NCBI RefSeq assembly: GCF_001625215.2
Contig: NC_030387.2
Coordinates: 39,517,606-39,581,605 of the forward strand
Source of the DNA: Daucus carota subsp. sativus
Taxonomy: Eukaryota > Streptophyta > Magnoliopsida > Apiales > Apiaceae
Length of the DNA stretch: 64,000 nt
Reading direction: 5' to 3'
Numbering within the stretch: position 1 is the first letter of the stretch; every line of letters starts with the position of its first letter. Both the position numbers and the translations under genes were made by a program. The notes under the pieces are model-generated. The model searched no databases, had not been told where the DNA came from, and worked only from the letters and a program-made list of their open reading frames with translations. This document shows, piece by piece, positions 34,595 to 43,892 of this stretch.

Positions 34595-37500
34595 ATGTAA
34601 GTCATGTTTCTTGATTTTTAAAGATTCTCGGCATATATTTAGACACAGAATAATGATTCTTGATCACATAATATAAGTTAAGTAGATGATAAATAATACA
34701 TGATAATAGCTTATATATGTGTGTCATGTATGTGTCCTGGTTGAATAAAATTGTGTCTTGTTATGACTTTGTTTTGTTTTGATGATTCTTGATATTTTTT
34801 GTTCATGTAGATAGATGATTCTTGATAATGGGTCTTATAGATAATGTGTGTATCTTAGGTTGTAATGCTTGTAGATAAGTGTCTTGGGTTGAATAAAAAT
34901 TGAATCTTGTTATGATTTGCTTTTGTTTTTGTGATTCTTGATTATGGGTTTTATGGATAATGTGTGTATCTTAGGTTGTAATGTGTGTAAGTTAGGTTAG
35001 GAGGAGGAGAAGAAGTTGCAATAGATGCAATTAAACATGCTTTGAGGGCTCTTCGGAAACGGCAGTTGGTTGAGGAAGGAGCTCATGGGCCTGCTTTTGT
35101 TGCTCTTTCTAGGCCCTTTATTTTTCAGGTTGACTCCCTTTTAGTTGTTTAGCTTGTTTAGTTGAATTGTGTTTGCGAAGTGGTGTAATATGTTTTAAGG
35201 ATATTGGTGTTGTTAAAGGGTTCTGTGTGGAAGGAGAAAGCGGAAAATCTTGAGACTGAACTTCAGCAATGTTATAAAGCTCAGTCCCGATTGTCGGAGC
35301 AGCTTGTTGTTGAAGTGGCTGAATCCAGAGCTTCAAAATCTTTGCTTAAAGAGAAAGAGGAGTTGATTGCCAGTTTGCAGAATGACCTTAGTCAAGCAAG
35401 GTTGGGTTCACTTTCAACCCAGAACTTTGAAGTTCTTAATTTTGTTGTGAAAAGTGAAATAGGTTTACATGTTTTTATACTGCAGTGAAGAGTGCACTAG
35501 TCTGAAAGAACTTTTAGAAGAAAAGACACGAGCTGTAGATTTGGTCACAAGTGAGAACCAGGAACTAAAAGCTCAACTCGAAGAGACGAGGGTCAGAGCT
35601 GATGCTGCTCTGGCTGAAAATAAAATGCTAATTGACCGTTGGATGCTGCAAAAGATGCAGGATGCTGAAAAGCTTAATGAGGTGATCTTATTGTTAGGTT
35701 ATTATTATGTCATATATTTGATGTCATTAATTGTGGTAATAGTATGCTGTAATGCCCCCTGGCTTGACTTTTCTATATATCTAACTTTTCCCTAATATGG
35801 TTTTGTCAGTGCGTAATAAATACCTATAGACTTTTCTATATAACTGACCTTTCCCTAATATGGCTTTGTCGGTGCTTAGTAAATAGCTATAGTCTTTTCT
35901 ATATATCGAAATAGTAAATTCTAACCTTTCACTAATATGGTTTTGTTAGTGCTTAGTAAATAAACATACTTCTGGCAAAAAAAAAAGTAAATAACCATAC
36001 TTATGTAAGAGGAATATATGCAAAACCTTATCCAGCTAATTGGCCCAAACAACTTCCATCGACGGGTGGAGATACATTGTGGATGAACTTTGCACAACCA
36101 GATTTTTACTCTTATGTCTCACTAAAATTTATCATAATCAGGATTAAAGATTTTTTTATCATTTGACAAACAAACAAGTGCTTCTTGTAATACATGCCAG
36201 GTGAGGAAGTATGGCAAAGTTATCACATTTCTCTCTTCTTATCAGTCCATATGTCTCTTTTCCTGCTTGTAGTTTAAGGAAATCAACACTTTCTAGAGTA
36301 AAGTCTGTTGCCTATCATTTTGAGATTTATTATAATATTATATCAAAGTGCCCACGATTCTCATCTACAATTATTAGGTGACTACCCGATCTCCACGGGG
36401 ACTCATTTAAGCCACTATAATCACTATATCCATCTTTCCGTTAAATCTTGAAAAAATATTAATGAAAATTTTAACAAACAGATGATGTCTTTACTACAAT
36501 CTTTTAATATTCCTTTGTAATCTTCGGTTCTAGTTTTTTTTTTTTTGTAATCCATGTGGCTCACACATCATCTGCTGATTAGGATTCCATTAAGTTTCTG
36601 TTATCTTGTTATCTGAGATCAGGTAGTCACTTGATAGATTTTGGCGAGAACGGTGGGCACGTTGATATTAAATTCGTAGGCCTGGTGGCCATTTTCCCAA
36701 GTTTTTTTTATATCAAAGTGGCCACCATTCTCGTTAATATATCTCACCTAGCTACCCAATCTTCATGGAGACTCATTTTAAACACTCGAATCACTATGAA
36801 TATCACTAGGTTAATTCTAGAAATTACATTAACAGAAAACTTAACAGAATCCTAGTAACAAGACGAAGTGTTCTACGTGTGACTCATATAATAAAAATAA
36901 ATCACAATTATACACATACCACATTAGAACACAGATATGATGAACATGATGTACTTTAAATGAGTCCTCGTGGAGATCAGGTAGTGAGGTGAGATATTTT
37001 TACGAGAATGGTGGTCACTTCAATATAAAACCCATTTTCCTAGTGCTATTTCTCATTGTGTAGTTATTGTTTGTGAATTTACATTTGTTGAAAGGGGTAG
37101 TATGGGATTGGGTTGGTAAAACGCAGTAGGGAGTAGACGACCAGGGAACCTCTATGTGTATATGTTACACTCACACACTCATTGCCGGAAATAACTCTGC
37201 TGGATGGGATTTTAAGTCCTTTAAAACACAAATTCTAAGCACCCTCCTCATTAATATGGTTACTGACTTATCATTGTGTCATAATCAAGTTATGGGGGCT
37301 TCGCACTTAAATAGTTTTAAAATTACAGTTCTTTTGCCCTTGCAGTTTCTCTTACTTTAGTTTAACACGACTTCTAAGAGTAAAAAAACTGTTTACTGGA
37401 AAATTATAATTCATGTTGTAGGCAAATGCTATCTATGAAGATATGCTTGATAAGGTTAAGGCGAGCAGTATAGAGCAGCTTGCAAGGCAGCAAGTGGATG

Positions 37501-38444
37501 GTGTGGTTCGCCAGAGTGAAGAGGGTGCAGAGTATTATGTGGAGTCTACTATTCCTACAACAAATAAATATAAGATCCCTGCCCATCAAGGCGGCTGTGC
37601 TGCCATGGTATTTGAGTACAACTCTAACAAGTTGATAAGTGGAGGGCAGGACCAGACTCTTAAATTGTGGGACACAAATTCCGGTTCCCTCGGTAGAACG
37701 CTGCATGGTTGTCTGGGCTCTGTTCTTGATCTTGCAATCACCCACGATAATAAAACCATTATTGCTGCAAGTAGCTCAAACAATTTGTTTGTTTGGGACA
37801 AAGATTCAGGTCGGATTCGACATACTCTGACAGGTCATGTCGATAAAGTATGTGCTGTAGATGTGAGCAGGTTTTCAAATCGCAATGTTGCTAGTGCGGC
37901 TTATGATCGAACGATAAAAATTTGGGATATGCAGAAAGGTTATTGCACTAATACAATTATTTTTCCAAGTAACTGCAATGCACTTTCTTTTGGCCTGGAT
38001 GGACTTACTATATGCTCTGGTCATGTTGATGGTAATCTTCGATTGTGGGATGTCCAGACGGGAAAGCTACTAAGTGAAGTGGTTGCACATTCACTTTCGA
38101 TTACCTCAATATCTTTATCAAGAAATGGAAATGTATTATTGACAAGTGGGAGAGATAATGTTCACAACTTATTTGATATGCGAACTCTAGAGGTTTGTGG
38201 GACACTACGAGCAAGCGGGAACAGAGTGGCATCCAACTGGAGCAGATCCTGTATCAGTGCAGATGACAGTTATGTTGCAGCTGGTTCAGCCGATGGATCT
38301 GTCTATGTTTGGTCAATATCACAAGCTAAAATCGTAAGCACTCTAAAGGAACACAATTCTTCTGTTCTCTGCTGTTCATGGAGCGGGCTTGGAAAACCAC
38401 TGGTCACAGCCGACAGAAATGGAACAATTTGTACATGGACTTGA
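34595..38444 (+). CDS. ATG16: Autophagy protein ATG16 (coiled coil plus WD40)
   Basis: Exons 34996-35128, 35219-35400, 35486-35681 and 37422-38444 are in phase. ATG16 binds ATG12-ATG5 and directs ATG8 lipidation at the forming autophagosome. The N-terminal part has the ATG5-binding helix (ALRALRKRQLVEEGAHGPA) and a long coiled coil (about residues 50-150); the last exon alone holds all the WD repeats (GGQDQTLKLWDTNSG, TGHVDKVCAV, GSADGSVYVW). The first coding exon has no ATG in frame after the last upstream stop at 34988. If an upstream exon ends at ...tcAT|gtaagt (34596) and joins at 34996, the start codon is rebuilt as AT|G and the product is 511 residues, about the family's length. That start is inference; the rest is firm. 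Confidence 0.88.
34735..34985. repeat. Imperfect tandem repeat in ATG16 intron 1
   Basis: Phrases such as tggttgaataaaattg, tgattcttgat and gtgtgtatcttaggttgtaa recur two to three times with a period of roughly 115 bases, just upstream of the first well-supported ATG16 exon. Confidence 0.6.
35767..35964. repeat. Three tandem copies of a 63-bp unit in ATG16 intron 4
   Basis: Units at 35767-35829, 35830-35892 and 35893-35964 share cttttctatata, cctaatatgg (actaatatgg in the third), ttttgt and gcttagtaaata. The third copy has about 10 added bases. Confidence 0.8.
36336..36670. mobile_element. Foldback/MITE copy 1 in ATG16 intron 4
   Basis: The left end tatcaaagtgcccacgattc pairs with the right end gaacggtgggcacgttgata, and inner parts such as gactacccgatctcc pair with gagatcaggtagtcac. 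Family unassigned; no target duplication settled. Confidence 0.65.
36710..37030. mobile_element. Foldback/MITE copy 2 in ATG16 intron 4
   Basis: The same family as the element 40 bases upstream: the left end tatcaaagtggccaccattc pairs with gaatggtggtcacttcaata, and the inner arm gctacccaatcttcatgg pairs with cgtggagatcaggtagt. Confidence 0.65.
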
Positions 38445-39221
38445 ATGAACTTCTGGTAATGACCTCGTCCTTAGTTACCCTCATGTTTGTCTAAGCCTCT
38501 TTGCAGAACGTATTATTTCAGTGAAGATACTGGATTTTTGTAGGTTGGCATCATATTGTTTGCTCACGGTCATTGCCTTGGTTCATTACCAGGATTCACA
38601 TTACTCGTAATTTCATTGTGATCGTGTTAACGAGCAATAAGATATATCTCTGCATCTTATGGAAAATTGATGTAGATTGCAATATTGCATAGTCATACTT
38701 TCTTTGCACTTGGGTGGTCTTAGATTCATACATTGTTTGCATATTTACATATTTATATTTATATCTGATAAATACGGAATAGCGCAAATGCAAGTTTGCT
38801 TATGGTGTAAGAAAGCACCAGATTCTTGATCAAGCCAGAACTAAGGTTCAAATTTCAGTAGGTACTTTTACTGGTAGCTTTGTGAATATATAAAATATTT
38901 TAGGTACAACTTGACTGTACTGTGAATTATATTTATTTATATATACACTTATATCAAACAATAACAATAAATTTTGCCGATCATCTTGGCTCAGCCACCC
39001 AGTGGCCATTATAGTTTTAAATTGAAATTAGAAAAATATGTTAATGTTAAATATTTTTTATACACATATCGAATTGGCCTAGTTCGATGGTTGCAATAAT
39101 GGAAAAAAATGAAAATCACTGTGTTCATGATTCCTGATGATGAGTGCCAACAGATTTTTTTTTTTCTTTGATAATTTAGACTTATACGTCCTTACAAATT
39201 AATATCTGTTCAATTACTTCT

Positions 39222-39277
39222 TAGGTGAGCCAGAGTCGAACTCATATGTCTACCACTTGGACTATCTGATCATGCTC
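39222..39277 (-). mobile_element. tRNA-derived SINE fragment, copy 1
   Basis: Read on the minus strand it starts gagcatgatcagatagtcca, carries a box-A-like tagtccaagtggt and a box-B-like gagttcgactctgg, then gctcacc. It matches the copies at 52025 and 54910. Confidence 0.6.
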
Positions 39278-39470
39278 AGTACCAACCGATTTTTAATCCG
39301 ACTATATCTCTCTTGTTTACAGAAAATCAAGTTCCAGTACATCACGCAACAGTATGCTTGCAAGCCAAGTGAGGTAATATCTTCAATATTTACACCCACG
39401 CCCCGTCTGTTAATCCAGTTACATGATGACACCCGAATAAAACCGATCTATCGAACCAAATTATCAGCCA

Positions 39471-39603
39471 AAAACTCATGATTTTTACTGGATGATCCTG
39501 ATTCCCGATCTCAGTAATAGCAATAGCACCCGAATTCAAGAGAGCTTATGCCGAGAAACTCATGATTCTTACTGGATGATCCTGATTCCCGATCTCAGTA
39601 ATG
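39471..39603. repeat. 50-bp direct repeat
   Basis: Copies at about 39472-39522 and 39553-39603 share actcatgatt, ttactggatgatcctgattc and ccgatctcagtaat almost without change. Confidence 0.8.
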
Positions 39604-39907
39604 CAGAGAGTTTATGTATACCGGATACGATCTCGTTTTAGATATTTTTACCTTAATTCACATTTCTGATTTCTTCGTGACATAATATCCGTATCGATCA
39701 GTTATCTCGGTTTCAACTTATTTGCAGCACTATGTTGACTTGTGGTGTATAGTAACGGCCCTAACAAGTTAAACATCACAATTCACAACTACCAGTAACC
39801 CATCATCAGATTCCCAGTTGATGAATTAATATAAACAAAAAAGCGAAAAAATAAATGAACGAATATAACTAATTAAATCTTAACGTGTCTGTAATATTTG
39901 ATACGAT

Positions 39908-40051
39908 CATCATAAAGTTCACGAGACCCTAGTTAATATTAGCTGATCATTACGATGATGATGATGAAGTTCACGAGACCCTAGCCAATATTAGTTTCCT
40001 AATACATGATATGATGATCATGAAGTTCACGAGACCCTAGTCAATATCAGT
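39908..40051. repeat. Three spaced copies of a 36-bp repeat
   Basis: The core aagttcacgagaccctag lies within copies at about 39908-39943, 39959-39994 and 40016-40051, spaced by about 15 to 21 bases. Each is followed by a variant of aatattag. They lie about 450 bases upstream of the endopeptidase start. Confidence 0.8.
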
Positions 40052-40434
40052 TTACTACGTAAACTTTTAAAGGATCGCAAGGCATACAATCTTCCTCTTT
40101 TCGAAGTTTACATCATCAAACTTACACACTTTTAGTTCGTCCTTGCCAATTATCAGCCCACCACAAATCTAAGAAGTACATGCCAGAATCTGCAACTCTC
40201 CACTGATGCATACAAAACTTGTAAACACAAAAGACCTTATTACTCTTATCCAGTTATCCTAGTCTAACAGACATCTTACACAATGTTCTCCCATAATTTT
40301 CATACCAGATCTTATTCTCCACCACCATTATTACTCATTGTTCATCCCCATAAGGAACCTTCAACTCGATCTCGACAATTAATGAGCAATCGCTTGTGCA
40401 TTCGTACTACTTCCATCTCCATACTCAAAATTCA

Positions 40435-40444
40435 CTATATAAAC
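40435..40444 (+). promoter_or_regulatory. TATA box of the KDEL endopeptidase gene
   Basis: ctatataaac, 55-64 bases before the ATG at 40499, a normal spacing for a short leader. Confidence 0.55.
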
Positions 40445-40498
40445 AGGCCTTATGCAATGTAGTTTTCTCATCCTGCAACTAAAACTAGATATATCATT

Positions 40499-42097
40499 AT
40501 GGAAATGAAGAAGCTTGTTCTGGTTTTCCTCTCTTTGGCTCTGGTTCTTGGCCTTTGTCAGAGTTTCGAGTATCATGACAAGGAGTTGGAGTCCGAGGAA
40601 GGGCTGTGGGGCATGTACGAGAGGTGGAGGAGCCACCACACGGTGTCCACCAGCCTTGACGAGAAGAACAAGCGATTCAATGTGTTTAAGGCCAACGTTG
40701 AACATGTTCACAACACGAACAAGTTGGATAAGCCTTATAAGCTGAAGCTGAACAAGTTTGCAGATATGACTAACCAGGAGTTCCGAAACCTTTATGCTGG
40801 ATCCAAGGTTAGTCATCATCGCATGTTCAGAGGCGAGCGACGTGGTAATTCATCCTTTATGTATGAAAATGTACAAAATGTGCCCCTATCGGTTGATTGG
40901 AGAAAGGCAGGCGCTGTCGCCCCTGTCAAAGATCAAGGCCAATGTGGTAAGTATAGTATATTTTGTTTTTTTTTAGGGCGTTTGAAACGTGTATTTCATT
41001 TCAAATGACAGGATTTAAGTTTTCATTTCAAATTCTCATGTTTATACTAATATTTGAATGTCTTGGATTTCATTTGAAATCCAAATCCATATTTCCAAAC
41101 AAATTATGTTCAAATTCAGAATTTCAAATGAAATCGAGGTTCCCAAACGGACTAAGAATTACAATTCTGACAGAGAAAACACGCAAAATTGTGCACATGA
41201 TTTCTTCTTGCAGGCAGTTGCTGGGCATTCTCAACAGTTGCAGCAGTGGAAGGAATAAACTATTTAAAAACGAGAAATTTAATTACATTATCTGAGCAAC
41301 AACTTGTCGACTGTGACACCGAACAGAACGAAGGCTGTAACGGGGGCCTGATGGACGTAGCATTCGACTATGTCAAGCAAAAGGGAGGTCTGACAACAGA
41401 GGGAAAGTATCCTTACAGAGCACAAGATGGAATCTGTGATTTCCAGAGGGTACAGAACAGGGCATTTATTTTTCGGGCTGTGTCCTTTTTTAAAATTCCT
41501 GATCTCGTATGAACATAAATTTAATTGCCTTGCAGGCTAGTCATCCAGCAGTTTCAATTGACGGACATGAAGATGTCCCTGCTAATAATGAACGCGCATT
41601 GTTAAAAGCAGCAGCAAATCAACCTATCGCTGTGGCTATCGATGCTGGGGGTAATGATTTCCAGTTCTACTCCGAGGTATTCAATGATTCTTAAATCAAG
41701 AAATAGCTGAACCCGAGAATTTATTAGAACAGATACTCACTTATAAGGCTATAAGCCATATTTGTCCCAAAAGAAAAACCAAAACCAAATTATCTTGTAT
41801 TTTCAACACGGCTTGATTAAAGGGCATTATTGACAGGGAGTTTTCAATGGAGACTGCGGAACAGACCTAGACCATGGAGTTGCAGTTGTAGGCTATGGCG
41901 CGACCAGAGATGGAACTCAATACTGGATAGTGAGGAATTCATGGGGAGCTGAATGGGGAGAGAGCGGTTACATTAGGATGAGGCGAGGCATTTCAGCCAG
42001 AGAAGGAATCTGCGGCATTGCCATGGAAGCCTCGTATCCGATCAAGACCTCCTCAAGTAACCCGAGTGATCAGACTCCTCCTAAGGACGAGCTTTGA
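40499..42097 (+). CDS. CEP1: KDEL-tailed papain-type cysteine endopeptidase
   Basis: Exons 40499-40946, 41214-41449, 41536-41676 and 41837-42097 give 361 residues, exactly the usual length. A signal peptide ([15 protein letters not shown]) leads to an inhibitory prodomain with the ERFNIN-type signature ([18 protein letters not shown]). The mature enzyme has Gln146, Cys152 (QGQCGSCWAFS), His288 ([11 protein letters not shown]) and Asn309 (YWIVRNSWG). The C-terminus is KDEL, an ER retention signal. Such enzymes are stored in ricinosomes and released in programmed cell death, for example in tapetum, endosperm and xylem; Arabidopsis CEP1-3 are the closest known group. Gene order supports orthology (next to ATG16 and near PIMT). 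Intron 1 contains a MITE. Nothing is missing from the active site. Confidence 0.95.
40976..41154. mobile_element. MITE in endopeptidase intron 1
   Basis: The left end agggcgtttgaaac resembles the reverse complement of the right end (tagtccgtttgggaac), and the interior folds back through repeated catttcaaat/atttgaaat phrases. Family unassigned. Confidence 0.55.
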
Positions 42098-42486
42098 AGA
42101 CAATCCACATTATTATCTCCAATTATATTTAACTTTCCCCTCTCTCCATAATCATGCCTCAGGAAGAACTTGATGACACTGTAATATCATTGTATCATCT
42201 CGTGTAACATATAACTATTTGTGACTGGAGTACGAGTAAAATAAACTCTGTTTGTTACCACCGTGTTGCTCTGTTACATATTACGTTACATTATGCTTTA
42301 CTCCGAATTATTATTCAACGGGTCTTGACTAATTCCAAGTCAAAAGATGTATAAATCAGCCGTTGATTATGGAAATCTTTGACAATATCAACACTGATCT
42401 TCCAAGCACTCCTAAATATAAATCCAAAAAAAATTAGTACATTTTCTCATCCGTTTCTTTCGTGAATATTTTTCAGATTTTTGATC
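42098..42486. other. Spacer between endopeptidase and calmodulin-like gene
   Basis: About 390 bases: presumed 3' UTR of the protease and promoter of the calmodulin-like gene, with a TATA-like aatataaat near 42414-42422, about 70 bases before its ATG. Confidence 0.5.
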
Positions 42487-42957
42487 ATGGCTAGTCTAGA
42501 CGACGAGCAAATAGGCGAGCTCCGGGAAATATTTCGATCATTTGACATGAACAATGATAATAGTTTAAGTCAACTCGAGTTCAACTCCCTGCTACGATCC
42601 CTCGGGCTAAGCCCGAGTCCGGATCAGCTCCAAGCAATTACGGAGAAAGCCGATACGAACAACAACGGTTTGATCGAGTTCTCTGAGTTTTTAGCTCTTG
42701 TGGCGCCTGAGCTGGCCAGGTCTCCGTACAGTGAGAAGCAAATGCGAGTGATATTCAAGATGTTTGATCGGGATGGGGATGGGTTCGTTACGGCGGAAGA
42801 GTTGGCTGATTCGATGGAGAGACTGGGACATAAGTTGAGTAAGGAGGAGTTGACGGGGATGATCGAAGAAGCTGATGCTGATGGGGATGGTCAGATTAGT
42901 TTCCAGGAGTTTTCTCAGGTGTTGAGTTTTGCTGCTTTTCAAAACTCTTGGACATGA
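42487..42957 (+). CDS. CML: Calmodulin-like protein with four EF-hands
   Basis: An intronless gene of 156 residues starting MASLDDEQIGELREIF. Four EF-hand loops are visible: DMNNDNSLSQLE, DTNNNGLIEFSE, DRDGDGFVTAEE and DADGDGQISFQE. All begin with Asp and end with Glu, so all four should bind calcium; loops 1 and 2 lack Gly or Asp at some usual positions and may be weaker. It most resembles the CML15-18 group rather than calmodulin itself, being shorter in the linker and ending FQNSWT. The in-frame codons just upstream (TTG ATC) are not a start. It probably acts as a cytosolic or nuclear calcium sensor; its partners cannot be told from sequence. Confidence 0.93.
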   Translation: MASLDDEQIGELREIFRSFDMNNDNSLSQLEFNSLLRSLGLSPSPDQLQAITEKADTNNNGLIEFSEFLALVAPELARSPYSEKQMRVIFKMFDRDGDGFVTAEELADSMERLGHKLSKEELTGMIEEADADGDGQISFQEFSQVLSFAAFQNSWT

Positions 42958-43892
42958 GCCTTGTCTCGTTTATGTCTGGGTTCGATTCTCGCTCATTTTT
43001 CTCCGATCATTATATGACTAATGTTTTGTGAAGCTATGTAATTTTGTTTTTTGTTCTGCTCTCGCTTGTACTCTTTCAGTCTCGCTGCTCATTCTTTGAA
43101 TGTTTTTAATAACCATACAGCACTAGAATTTTACTTAAAAAAATAAGATATGACAGCATTTTTTAGTTATAGATTATGTATAAAAAGTCCATACGATTTT
43201 GAGAGAGAACATGTTTCAGAATATTGTAATAATCGGTGGATTTAAGTAGATTATTCAAATGAGCAGTCGAGAACTCGAAATTTATTTGGGAAGCCTCACT
43301 GATTTGTTGAAATTATTACTCCTCCTAATTGCAGGCAACTGAGTTAAATTTAAAATATAGTAAATATTTGCAAGTTGTTAATATATTTTGACAACAATAC
43401 GTTAATACTACGCTAACGTAAATTATACATAAAAGATATTAAGAAAAATTTACATTAACACGACATCGTTATTTTATTTAAAAATTCGGACATCATATAT
43501 AATGAACAAGTGAATATGTATCCTAAAATAATATATTTTACTAACAAAATACATGTATAATTACAAGAAGTGGACGGTGTATTTTACAAGAATTACAAGG
43601 CTCATATTATTTTACCTATGACTTGAGAGCTATAATACATACCAGCCGAGATAAAAAAAAATGAAACTTTGATACAAGGAGCAATTTTTTCTCTTTATCA
43701 TAAATAGAAAAATTGAGTTCTCTGCAACAATTCCGTCCAGGATGGATCAAGTAATAGGCACAATCTCGCGGACAGTCTTCATAACTTCTTCATATTTTTT
43801 CACTGTGAAATTTGAAAATATAAAAGTGTTTTCCAAAAAATTAGACGATGTGCATTTTAGATCCGCCCATGATCTCATCGGCAGAGGTTTCT
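42958..43892. other. Convergent spacer between calmodulin-like and BTB-TAZ genes
   Basis: About 935 bases. Right after the stop codon, gggttcgattctcgctca (about 42978-42995) resembles the box-B part of the SINE copies in this window. The remainder is AT-rich with no gene seen. Confidence 0.5.

Larger units (their letters stand above)
38445..40434. other. Spacer between ATG16 and the KDEL endopeptidase
   Basis: About 2 kb. It holds a SINE fragment (39222-39277), a direct repeat (39471-39603) and a three-copy repeat (39908-40051), each listed separately. No gene seen. Confidence 0.55.
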
